Source: JBCDGZ01 sp038750655
GTDB taxonomy: Bacteria; Bacteroidota; Bacteroidia; Chitinophagales; Saprospiraceae
Reading direction: 5' to 3'
Assembly: GCA_038750655.1 (NCBI GenBank)
Contig: JBCDGZ010000009.1
Coordinates: 22,078 to 86,077 of the forward strand
DNA length: 64,000 bases
Under the pieces are notes generated by a model. That model made no database searches and was not told the DNA's origin. It saw nothing but the letters and a program-made list of their open reading frames with translations. Shown here piece by piece: positions 8,221-18,300 of the stretch; position 1 is the stretch's first letter; each line of letters starts with the position of its first letter. The position numbers were made by a program, and so were the translations under genes.

Positions 8221-9000
8221 TCAGTTTAAAGCCGACTCGGTCATAATCAACGACACATAGCGTCGCCGCAGACTTCGGGGCAATTCGAGAATTTCGTGTT
8301 GACTCCAACCGTAGCTCATCGCCAGTCGATGTACTTCCAGCGGGAGTTGCGCCTTTTCTAAGAGTAATGCATTGAGCAAATAAGATTGCATATCAAAGCG
8401 AATCTGCTGCTCCTTATCACACTCTGGACAGCAAGCTTGCAGCTCCGTTTCAAAAACCGGTGCTACCTGCTGCATCGCCTGTTGAACCAACGCAGCCTCC
8501 GCCGGGGCGTCCCCATCCAACAGGCAACGCTGCAGCAAAAGCTGCCCCGCCCGATCGGCCGTCAAGCCCAACAAGCGCTGCTCATCCTCCCCCGTCGGCA
8601 ACCGAAAGCGGCTCCCGTCCGGCAACCGAAAACTGCCATCCTCCTGCACCATCACCTCCAACTCCTGCTCCGTATTCCGAAGGAAAGCAAAGAGCTGATC
8701 CAGGTTAAAATCCAGATCAAAAGGAGCTTCACAGACCTGACAGTTGAGGGTACTTTGAATGCGCGTACCGTAGGTCATCCGATAAATAGCCAGCAGCAAT
8801 TCATCGCGATCGGCCGTAGCAATGGCCGCCGCCCTACCGGGTTGCAGCGACTGCTCCGAGCGATCCACCAGCAGCCGATCAATCAGCCCAATCGCATCCA
8901 GCGTACCGGGACGATTGATCGACAGCACATCGTGGCCACAAACTTCACGCAAGCAAGCCCATTTACTGACCGTGGTATAGCGTAGCGGAATAAAATGCAT
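8221..9000 (-). CDS. T4 gp26-like baseplate hub assembly chaperone
   Basis: This 259-aa protein carries two Cys pairs, CQVC near residue 103 and CCPECD near residue 193, each followed by the FDLDFNLDQL / IRFDMQSYLLNALL type of text. This is the layout of T4_baseplate/gp26 family proteins annotated in many eCIS and myophage-like clusters. The paired cysteines probably bind zinc. Toward the C-terminus, MSYGWSQHEILELPRSLRRR is also typical. In T4, gp26 assists hub assembly; the same role is inferred here. It lies 17 bp after the tube gene and 7 bp before the proline-rich gene. Confidence 0.7.
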   Translation of the reverse strand: MHFIPLRYTTVSKWACLREVCGHDVLSINRPGTLDAIGLIDRLLVDRSEQSLQPGRAAAIATADRDELLLAIYRMTYGTRIQSTLNCQVCEAPFDLDFNLDQLFAFLRNTEQELEVMVQEDGSFRLPDGSRFRLPTGEDEQRLLGLTADRAGQLLLQRCLLDGDAPAEAALVQQAMQQVAPVFETELQACCPECDKEQQIRFDMQSYLLNALLLEKAQLPLEVHRLAMSYGWSQHEILELPRSLRRRYVSLIMTESALN

Positions 9001-9017
9001 AAGCTCAATTGATCAGA

Positions 9018-9536
9018 TTACTGACCGTTGGTGGTTTCTTGAGGCTCTGTTACGGCTTCGTCGCGCTCCCAGCCTTCATTCTGCAACACCAGCATTTCGA
9101 TGGCAATGGCATTCCCGTTGGCATCCAGCTCCGGCATCGCCTGATACTCAGATACCCAGCAGCGAAAGACATTATACGCCTTCACTACCGATCCCTGCTC
9201 GTTGAGCAATTCAATGGTAATGTCCTTACGAAAATCCGCTAGCGACATAGAAGCGTCGCCGTCGATGTTCCAAACCTTCTGGGCCCAGCGCTCGAATTCC
9301 AGGTCATGCGTCAAGCCTCTTTCCAGCGTGATGGCCTCGAATTTCCAGGTGGAGGGTGATTTGCGGGAGGTGCTAGGGTCGCCCCCTTCGCGGTGCTCTA
9401 CTGGTTCCGTACTTTGCTTCAAAGCACCAACCTTGTTGATACCAGCGACATAGCGGCCGTCCCATTTAACGCGAAATTTAAAGTTTTTATAGGGGTCAAA
9501 GCGAGTGGCGTTGACTACGAATTGTGTATTTGCCAT
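9018..9536 (-). CDS. eCIS inner tube protein (gp19/Afp1-like)
   Basis: This 172-aa protein is of the phage T4 gp19/Hcp-like tube family. The start is MANTQFVVNATRFDPYKNFK, followed by FRVKWDGRYVAGINKVGALK, STWKFEAITLERGLTHD, and the conserved end YQAMPELDANGNAIAIEMLV. Its length matches single-domain tube proteins (about 145-175 aa). Rings of this protein stack into the tube ejected on sheath contraction. Only one tube gene is present here, whereas Afp and PVC have several. A 189 bp gap with strong repeats separates it from the sheath gene upstream; this may set tube-to-sheath ratios. Confidence 0.9.
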   Translation of the reverse strand: MANTQFVVNATRFDPYKNFKFRVKWDGRYVAGINKVGALKQSTEPVEHREGGDPSTSRKSPSTWKFEAITLERGLTHDLEFERWAQKVWNIDGDASMSLADFRKDITIELLNEQGSVVKAYNVFRCWVSEYQAMPELDANGNAIAIEMLVLQNEGWERDEAVTEPQETTNGQ

Positions 9537-9576
9537 TTTGGTTTATTTTTAGCGCCTTTGGCGCGTTGGTTGATGA

Positions 9577-9632
9577 TTGGCGCCTTTGGCGCTTGGGTGG
9601 ACGGTTGGCGCCTTTGGCGCTTGGGTGGACGG
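9577..9632. repeat. Two perfect tandem 28-bp repeats between sheath and tube genes
   Basis: The copies lie at 9577-9604 and 9605-9632 and are identical; a partial third copy begins near 9551. Each contains the self-complementary core GGCGCCTTTGGCGC, so each can fold as a small hairpin. Confidence 0.9.
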
Positions 9633-9688
9633 TGGACGGTTGACGGCGAACGTAGTAGTACTATACCGTCCACCGTCGACCGTCAACC
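9621..9688 (-). promoter_or_regulatory. Long imperfect inverted repeat in the sheath-tube spacer
   Basis: The arm at about 9623-9645 (GGTGGACGG then GGTTGACGG) is answered by the arm at about 9666-9688 (CCGTCCACC then CCGTCAACC). The loop is about 20 bases. On the minus strand it lies downstream of the sheath stop and upstream of the tube start. It has no terminal T-run, so an mRNA stability or partial-termination element is more likely than a full terminator. This is inference. Confidence 0.5.
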
Positions 9689-9725
9689 AGGCCGGCCCTA
9701 GGCCGCCCCACCAGCCGCTCCGCGG

Positions 9726-12131
9726 CTATACCTCCACTTGCCCCGTCATCTGCTGTAAAGACAGGATGACGAACTCGGCGGGTTTGAGAGGGGCGAAGCC
9801 CACCCAGATGTTTACAATACCAAGGTTAATATCATTTTGCGTGGTGGTTTCGCTATCACATTTTACAAAGTAGGCTTCCTTCTTGGTCGCGCCTTGGAAG
9901 GCGCCCTGGCGGAAGAGGTTGTGCATAAAAGCACCGACGTTGAGGCGAATCTGCGCCCACAGGGGCTCGTCGTTGGGTTCGAAGACGACCCATTTGAGAC
10001 CTCGGAAGAGGCTTTCCTCGATGAAGAGGGCGGTCCGACGGACGGGGATGTATTTGTATTCGCTGGCGAAGTCATCATCGCCGTCCATGGTTCTAGCGCC
10101 CCAATTGACGATGCCGTTGGGGAAGATGCGCAGGGTGTTGATGCCTCTGGGGTTCATCACGCCGTTTTCGGCGTCAGAAAAGCGGTAGCGCAGGCCGGAG
10201 ACACCTCGGAAGCTGGCTTCCGTTCCGGCGGGGGCTTTCCATACCCCTCGGCTAGAATCTATGCGGGCCATCATACCCGCCATTGCGCCGCTGGGACCAA
10301 CGGGTACTTGACGGCCATCATCGTTAATCATCAGATGGGGATAGAATACCGCACTGTGGTCATTGACCAAGCCTTGGCGCAGGGCGTCGACGCCGCTAGC
10401 CGCTACCTGAGAACCGGTCCAGGAAGTAGGCGCATCCATCAGGAGGAAAGCTCTTTGTTGCTGGCAGAAGGTGCTGGCTGCGCTGAAAAGATCGGCGTGG
10501 TTGAAGCCAGGGGGTGGATTATTATCGGTCGGTAAGACGAGTAGGTTGAATAAATCTACCTGGCTTTCGATGATGGTATAGGCGTTATCGTAATCACTCA
10601 GCAAGGGGGCGACGCCATCTGAAGCGGGAGCCCCTGCGGGTGCTTGAAAGTTATTATTCGTACCACTGGCTCCAACGGAGTAGTAGCGGACATTACTGGT
10701 CATTAGGTCTACCAGCTCGGCGGGTGCAGTGATGGTCGCCGCGTTATTGGCATTGCCACTGGTTGGGTAGATGCTCACGCGATTGCCGTAGACGGAGGCC
10801 CGGAAGTAAAACTGACGCGGATTGCTTTCCTGCCAATTATTGACAGCATCGCGGATCAGGAGGAGCTTTTCGCGCATCCCATTGCGATTACCATTAGCGG
10901 GAGTCGCGGCAGAGAAATACATAGGGTCACCACCAACCGTCGTGACGAGGTCAACTGGAATGTTGGCCACTGCGGCGTTACCGTCTGGATCAGTATAGCT
11001 GATGTCGATTTGATTGAAGGCATTCTGGGTCAAATCGGCGAAGGTAACATAGTCAGGAGCGTTATAATCATTGGCCACCATACTCAAGCCATTGGGGACA
11101 GGGCGGAGCGCCGAAGTGGCATTGATCTCGGAACCGCCTTGGTTGGTGCCGAGCATCAGGGCAACTGCTACATCCCTTTCCGCAGCGGGGATGATGTGTA
11201 CGGCGCTATTTTCGGAGGTACTGTCGGAGGTAATTTGTAAGAGACTAGTAGCTGCGGGGGTGGTTGGGCCAGTTTCGAAACTTACCGTTACAGCGATACC
11301 CGGAATGTTGGCAAGATTATGAGCATTGACAATCGCAGCATCAATTTCGGTGGCTACTGCAGCTAGCCCAGCAAGTGCGTTGATGTCAATTCCAGATAGA
11401 TCAACAGTGACATAGGCATTACCATCGACGCTAATTTGGAATTGGGATTGGGTAGGTACATTCGCTCCGGTAACGGCATCCAGATCGGCCTGTAGGGAGG
11501 CCGTGGCGAAGGGGCGGCCGGAGAGGGAGTAGCCATTGGGGAAGGGAGCGACAGGTGGAGCCCCGACGATGGCGGCATTCACCAATTGCGAATTCTGGCT
11601 AATGATGTCTGGTGCGTAGTTGGAGGAATTCGAATTCATACTCAGATTCTGGAACGGCGGATCTTGATCTACAATGGTCACCTGTCCAGCGGCATTGGTC
11701 TCAACGCGGAAGATTTCGACGTTGAAGGTCTGCTCGGGCTGTTGGCCATTATAGGTAACATTGGCACGAATGGTTTCGCCCAGTTTACCATGCTGTTTGG
11801 CGGTCAATTCGAGAAAAGAAAGCCCGGCAATATTATCTTCCAGGACAACACTTGCCCGTGAGGCTCCATTAGCAATACGCATGATATAGCAGTTGGTCCC
11901 ACCATTCATAAAGAAGAGTTTGACCTGATGGGGCATATCGCTAAAAGAGGTATCGGCTGAAAATACCCTGACGAAGTCGGTGTAGCTCAGGCATTGGATA
12001 GGTTGGTTGATCGGCCCTTGTGCGGCCCGTCCTACAAATAATGCTACAGAAGTGCTTACGCCAACGATGGTTCTGACGCCACTGGGGACTTCCTGAACGT
12101 AAACGCCCGGGTAAGTTGGTTGTATAGGCAT
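9726..12131 (-). CDS. eCIS contractile sheath protein (Afp2/3-like)
   Basis: This 801-aa protein begins with the tail-sheath signature MPIQPTYPGVYVQEVPSGVR and FVGRAAQGPINQP. It ends with the C-terminal sheath core RTALFIEESLFRGLKWVVFE, then PLWAQIRLNVGAFMHNLF and LKPAEFVILSLQQ. Together these segments make the interlocking sheath fold that contracts. The length is well above phage sheaths (about 390-660 aa) because of a long Asn/Ala-rich middle part (about residues 150-520), probably surface-exposed domains. It is the only sheath gene in the window. It is the first gene of the operon; its promoter should lie in the 203 bp before the SprB-repeat gene end, but I see no clear Bacteroidetes -33/-7 pair there. 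Confidence 0.9.
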   Translation of the reverse strand: MPIQPTYPGVYVQEVPSGVRTIVGVSTSVALFVGRAAQGPINQPIQCLSYTDFVRVFSADTSFSDMPHQVKLFFMNGGTNCYIMRIANGASRASVVLEDNIAGLSFLELTAKQHGKLGETIRANVTYNGQQPEQTFNVEIFRVETNAAGQVTIVDQDPPFQNLSMNSNSSNYAPDIISQNSQLVNAAIVGAPPVAPFPNGYSLSGRPFATASLQADLDAVTGANVPTQSQFQISVDGNAYVTVDLSGIDINALAGLAAVATEIDAAIVNAHNLANIPGIAVTVSFETGPTTPAATSLLQITSDSTSENSAVHIIPAAERDVAVALMLGTNQGGSEINATSALRPVPNGLSMVANDYNAPDYVTFADLTQNAFNQIDISYTDPDGNAAVANIPVDLVTTVGGDPMYFSAATPANGNRNGMREKLLLIRDAVNNWQESNPRQFYFRASVYGNRVSIYPTSGNANNAATITAPAELVDLMTSNVRYYSVGASGTNNNFQAPAGAPASDGVAPLLSDYDNAYTIIESQVDLFNLLVLPTDNNPPPGFNHADLFSAASTFCQQQRAFLLMDAPTSWTGSQVAASGVDALRQGLVNDHSAVFYPHLMINDDGRQVPVGPSGAMAGMMARIDSSRGVWKAPAGTEASFRGVSGLRYRFSDAENGVMNPRGINTLRIFPNGIVNWGARTMDGDDDFASEYKYIPVRRTALFIEESLFRGLKWVVFEPNDEPLWAQIRLNVGAFMHNLFRQGAFQGATKKEAYFVKCDSETTTQNDINLGIVNIWVGFAPLKPAEFVILSLQQMTGQVEV

Positions 12132-12294
12132 AATGGTTTGCTTTTTTTAGAAAAAATATACGCCCAGACCTCAACCCGAAGGTTGCTGATCTTTGGGGTT
12201 TGCCTATACAATATGCATTAGCTTATCTGAAAGCTCAAAGGTGATTTGACTATCGGTAGGATATGGGGAATTAACGGAATGAGAGAGAATAGTA

Positions 12295-12327
12295 GACCGC
12301 CGAACGCTGGATTGGCGTTCGGCGGTC
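12295..12327 (-). terminator. Stem-loop after the SprB-repeat gene
   Basis: A perfect 13 bp stem (GACCGCCGAACGC at 12295-12307, GCGTTCGGCGGTC at 12315-12327) with a 7 base loop starts 8 bases beyond the stop codon. The following minus-strand sequence is only weakly T-rich. Confidence 0.65.
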
Positions 12328-12334
12328 GGATGAA

Positions 12335-15300
12335 TTATTTTACAACTACAATCTTTTCGAAATGCTGGAAGCCTTCTCCTTCGATGAACAGGGCGTACAT
12401 TCCTTCTGCTAAATCATTTAGCTGCAAGGCCACATTTTCCTGGCGGAGATTATCGTACGTTCTGAGTAATAAGCGACGGCCCGTCATATCGAAGAGCGTT
12501 ACGCGGATGTCGCTTTGCTGGCGCAGATCAAAGATCATATTGATGTTCCCTTTGGTTGGATTAGGGAAAAGTTGGAAGCTGCCGAAGGCCGTGATGTCCT
12601 CGGTTGAAGTCGACATCGGGACGATGATGGTTTCGGTAAACATACAACCATTTTCATCGGTGATGATCAAATCGTACTCTCCGGCGGCCAAGCCAGTAGG
12701 ATCTTGATCCGTTGAAACGAGATTACCATCAAGTCCCCATTCGTAGCTCAGCTGACCGGTACCTCCGGTAGCAGATATTTCAATAAATCCATTGGACATT
12801 CCAGCTTGTGCTGCTCCTATGGAATCAATAGTAATGGTAATCGCTGGAGGTTGGGCAATGTTAAATTCAAAGCTCGTGCTACAACCTATTGCATCTACCA
12901 CTTCTACCTCATAGCCTCCTGGACATAACTGACTAAAATCTACGGCTGTAGTATTAAAGGTATATGGGCCAACTCCTCCGGAAACGACAAATTCAATTTG
13001 TCCATCACACACACTAAAGCAACTAGCAGGTGTAATAGAACCGATCTGAACATCCAGCTGTGGAGCCTCCTCCACCATAATTCCAGTGACAACTCCAATA
13101 CAGCCTTCCGCATCGGTGACCGTCACCTCATAAATACCCACACAAAGTTCGGTTGGATTTGGAGTATCCCCTATCGCGCCGTCGTTCCAAGCGTAAGTAT
13201 AAGGCGCTACACCGCCCGAGGGCTCCACCGTAAGCATTCCGGTGCATTCCCCAAAGCAAGTCAGATTGTTCGTACTCACGTCCACTTGCACCGAACAACC
13301 AAAGGGATTCACAAACACACAGGCCTCCATCGTACAACCGATCGAGTCTACCACAATCACGCAGTATTCTCCCGGCGACAGATTAGAAATGCTCGGTGTT
13401 TCATCTATGGTATTCCACAAATAAGTATAAGGCATCACTCCTCCACTCGCAACTACAGTAGCCGTACCGTCGTTGGCCCCTGGGGCCGTTTCATCGGTTG
13501 AACTGATCGTCAGCGTAAACTCAGGAGCCTCCTCAAAGACCACTGCATCATCAAAGGTACAGCCATTGGCATCCGTGACAGTAAAGCTGTAAGTCCCTGC
13601 ACATAAGCTATCTATCACAAAGCCTATATCGGCATGACCCCATTGAATATCATAAGGTTGTGTGCCACCGGAAGGACTCAATTCAATAACACCATCACAG
13701 GTTCCGAAACAAAGCGTCTGGTTAAGCAGCCGCACGCCTATATTAATCGGCGTAGGCTCCATAACGATGAAACTCATCGCATCCATACAACCTACGGCAT
13801 CCGTAACCGTAACGGTATAGGTACCCGCCGACAGTCCATCAACCGTATCCTCCATGCTGCTCACTCCCGACCAAGCGTAGGTGAACGGCGCAGTCCCCGT
13901 AGGAGTCACACTAATCACCCCATCATTGCCTCCATTACAAGAAACATTCGTCGTCATTCCGCTGATGCTAAAGTTGTTACAGTTAACGCCATCCTCTACC
14001 CTTCCGCAGCCTTCGATCGTACAGCCGTTGGCATCAGTGACCGTAACGCAGTAATCTCCGGCGGCCAGGCCGGTAGCGGTTTGCGCATTATCATTTTGCG
14101 ACCATAGATAGCTATAAGGCATCGTGCCTCCACCGACATTAGCCGTCGCCGTACCGTCGGTCGCCCCCGCCATGCTAGTGGGCGTGGTGGTCACGCTTAG
14201 GGTGAGGGCCGGAGGCTCGGTGATGGTAAAGGTTTCGGTGGCGGTGCAGCCTTGGGCGTCGGTAATGGTTACCGTGTAGGTGTCTGCGCTGAGGCCATTC
14301 ACGCTGGCCTCCCCGCTATTGATGCCAGACCAGGCGTAGCTATAGGGGCTGGTTCCTCCGACGGGTGTCGCCACAGCGGAACCATCGCTAAAGCCATTAC
14401 AAGTAACATCGGTCGTACTGACAGTAGCAGAAAAATTACTGCAATCAATTCCCTCAACAGTCGTGCAAGCTTCTGCGGAACAGCTGTTCCCATCTGCAAC
14501 AGTGACGCAGTAGACTCCTGCGGGAAGATTGTTGATCGTTTGCGTTATAGCATTATTATCCCAAGCGTAAGTATAGGGGAATCCAGTGCCTCCACTTACA
14601 TTGGCCGTCGCCGTACCATCTGATAAGCCGGCCATAGAGACAGGCGTCGAGGTTACAGTCAAAATGATTGGTGGAGGTTGGTTGATGACAACACTAGCCG
14701 TCGCCGAGCAATTATCAGAATCTGTTACGGTCACCGTGTAGGTTCCGGCGATTAGTCCGCTGATGGAAGCCGTTGTCCCTCCATTCGACCAATTGTAGCT
14801 CACCATAGTGGAGAAGCCCATAATCTGCGCAGTGGCCTGCCCCGTTGCTTCTCCATTACAAGCTATATCATCGCCCACTATACCTACGGTAATATTGGTA
14901 CAATCGAAAGCATTGACCACTATCGTTTCAGTAGCTATACAGTTATTCTGATCCGTTACAGTAACCGTATAAGCCCCCGGACTTAAGCCAGTAATTGATG
15001 AGGTGACCGCGGAGTTGCTCCATAGATAAGTATAAAGTGGCGTTCCTCCTGTGGGAGCGGCCGTCGCGGTGCCATCATTGGCCCCAGCGGAGGTCTCCCC
15101 GGTGGCGCTTGCATTGGGCGACAAAATATCAGGTTCCGTAATTGTGAAACCACTCGCAACGGTACAACCATTAGCATCGGTAACGACAACCAAGTAGCTA
15201 CCTGCACAAAGATCAGTAAAAGAGTTGGTTGACACTTGCGGTGCACCATTTAAGCTGTAGGTGTAAGGCATAGTACCTCCACCGGCATTGATTTCAGCAC

Positions 15301-18300
15301 TGCCATCACAAGCCCCATTGCAGGATACATTAGTGATGGTCCTGGAAGTAATCACCAGTTCTAAAGGTTCGTTGACGACTCCCGAAGAAGTGATGGTACA
15401 GCCATTATTATCAGTGACCGTTACCGTATAAGTTCCTGCACAAACGCCTGTGTTGACCGCTGTTATAACACCGTCGCTCCACAAATAGGAATACGGTGGA
15501 CTGCCGCTAGTGATCGCTGCGGACACCGTTCCATCACAAGAGCCAGCGCAGCTGACGTCTGTAGTGACCACAACGCCGTCTAAATTAGGGGATTCTATGA
15601 CTTCCTCACTTAAAGTAGCGGTACAGCCGTTGTCATCGGTAACCGTTACCGTATAAGTACCTGGACAGAGACCATTGGGGTCTTCCAAGGTTAGGTTTCC
15701 TGGCTGCCAGAGGTAGGTATAAAGGCCGTTACCACCGCTTGCTGTGAGATCAATCGTACCATTACATTGGCCACAGGTTGCATTGGTTGATGTAGCAGAT
15801 AAGCTAATGGCATTGGGTTCATCGATAGTGAAGCTGGCCGTTTCCGTACAGTTATTATTATCTGTAACCGTTACGGTATAATTACCGGCACCCAGACCAG
15901 TAGGATCCTGCATACCGTCAAAGTTATCATCACTCCAATCATAATCATAAGGAGCCGTTCCTCCGCTAACCGTTAGGTCAATGCTTCCATTATCAGACCC
16001 ATTACAGTCTACATTTACGGTAGTACCACTTAATAAGAGGGGCGAAGGCTCATTGACCACATAGGTAGCAGAAGCGATACAGTTATTGGCATCCGTAACG
16101 GTCACTGTAAAGGTCCCTGCCGAAAGGCCACTCGGATCTTCTATTCCGTCCAGGCTATTGTCGCTCCAATCAAAAGTAAAGCTGGGCTGGCCGCCGCTGA
16201 TGGTCAGATCAATACGACCATCACTATCACCGTTGCAACTGACATTGGTCACCACTCCGCTGATGGAAGGGTCGGCGACTTGAGTCACCATCGCCATATC
16301 GCTTGCCGAGCAGCCTGTATTGGTATCGGTAACGACTAAGGTATAAGTACCGGCGGCATTGACCGTTGGTGTAGTGGTCGTTGCACCACTGACAATATTT
16401 CCACCCGCCGAAGCCGTCCATTGATAGGTGACGCTGCCGACGGAGGAATTGGTTCCGCTGAGGACAACGGACATATTATTGCAATTCAACTGCATATCTG
16501 GCCCCGCATCGGCAGTGGGCGGCGTAGCATTAGAGCTAATCGTTGCTACCGCCGTAGCCGTACAGTTATTCGCATCGGTAACCGTCGCCGTGTAAGTCCC
16601 AGCGGCCATCACGCTCACCGTCGCCCCCGTCGTTCCAGTCGACCACAAGAAGCTATGGCTCGGTGTTCCGCCAGTTACCGCTACCGTTGCCGTACCCGTT
16701 GGGCTGGCGCAGCTGATATTGGTCTGACCGCTGATGGAAGCCTGCATGATGGAAGGCTCTGTAATAGTTATGGTAGAAGAGGCCATGCAGTTGTTGGCAT
16801 CGATAACCGTGATGCCGAAGGTACCAGCGCAGAGGCCCGTTGGGTCTTCAGTGCCATCCAGACTATTATCGCTCCAATCAAAAGTAAGGGGTGCAGCCCC
16901 GCCGCTGATGGTCAGGTCAATACTGCCATCGCAGGTGCCGTGGCAGCTGACGTTGGTTTGGGTTGAACTAATGGAAGGGTCAGCTACTTGAGTGACTACG
17001 GCCTCGTCGCTGGCCGAGCAGCCCGTATTGTTATCGGTGACGACGAGGGTATACGTCCCCGCCGCATTCACCGTGGGGGTAAGGGTACTGCTTCCACTGG
17101 TAATATTCCCCCCCGAGGTCGACCATTGGTAGGTGACACTGCCGACGGAGGAATTGATTCCACTAAGGACCACCGACATATTATTACAATTCAGTTGCAT
17201 ATCGGGGCCGGCATCGGCCGTAGGTGGAGTAGCATTGTTGGTAATGCTGGTTGAAGTAGTTGCTGTACAATTATTGGCATCCGTTACTGTGACGGTATAG
17301 ACGCCAGCCGTCATTACATTTATAGTAGGATTGGTCGTTCCATTAGACCAGAGGTAGCTGTAAGCAGGCGTTCCACCCGAGGCATTGACTGTTGCGGAGC
17401 CTGTTGGGCTGGCGCAACTGATGTTGGTTAATCCGCTGATGGATAGGGACAGGGCGGAAGGCTCGGAGATGACTATGGTAGACGAGGCGATGCAGTTATT
17501 GGCGTCGATTATGGTAATGCCGAAGGCACCGGCGCAGAGGCCCGTGGGATCCTCGATACCGTCCAGGCTATTATCGCTCCAATCCAAGGTAAGCGGCGGT
17601 ACGCCTCCCACTACGGTAAGATCGATACTTCCTGTACATTCGCCGTTACAGGCGACATTGGTCTGCAATGCACTAAAGGAGGGGCCCGCCACCTGAGTGA
17701 CGACGGCATCATCGCTGGCAGTACAGCCCGTATTGTTATCGGTAACTAAGATAGTATAAGTTCCCGCCGCATTCACCGTTGGCGTTCGGGTGGTGCTGCC
17801 ACTGACGATATTTCCGCCCGAGGTCGACCATTGGTAGGTAATGCTGGCACCCGAGGTAGAATTTAGCCCACTGAGCACGACCGATAGATTATTGCAATCC
17901 AGCATCATATCTGGGCCGGCATCGGCAATGGGCGGCGATTCGCTGGTAATATTAGCTTGCGTAGTACCCGTGCAGCCGTTGAAGTCGGTGACAGTGGCGG
18001 TGTAGGTACCGGCGGATGTTACATTGATGGTATTGTTCGTCGATCCGTTCGACCAGAGATAGCTATAGCCGGGGGTGCCGCCGGAGGCGCCTGCGGTGGC
18101 GGAGCCGGTAGAGCTGGCACAGCCGATATTGGTTTGCCCGGTGATGGTGACTTGCAGCTGTGAAGGTTGAGAAATCGTACCAGAAGCGATGCCGGTACAG
18201 CCCGTACCATCCGTTACGGTGACAGCAAAAAAGCCTGCCGATAAGGTATTATTGGTAGCGGTGGTGGAGCCTCCGTTGGACCAGTTGTAAGAGAATGGCG

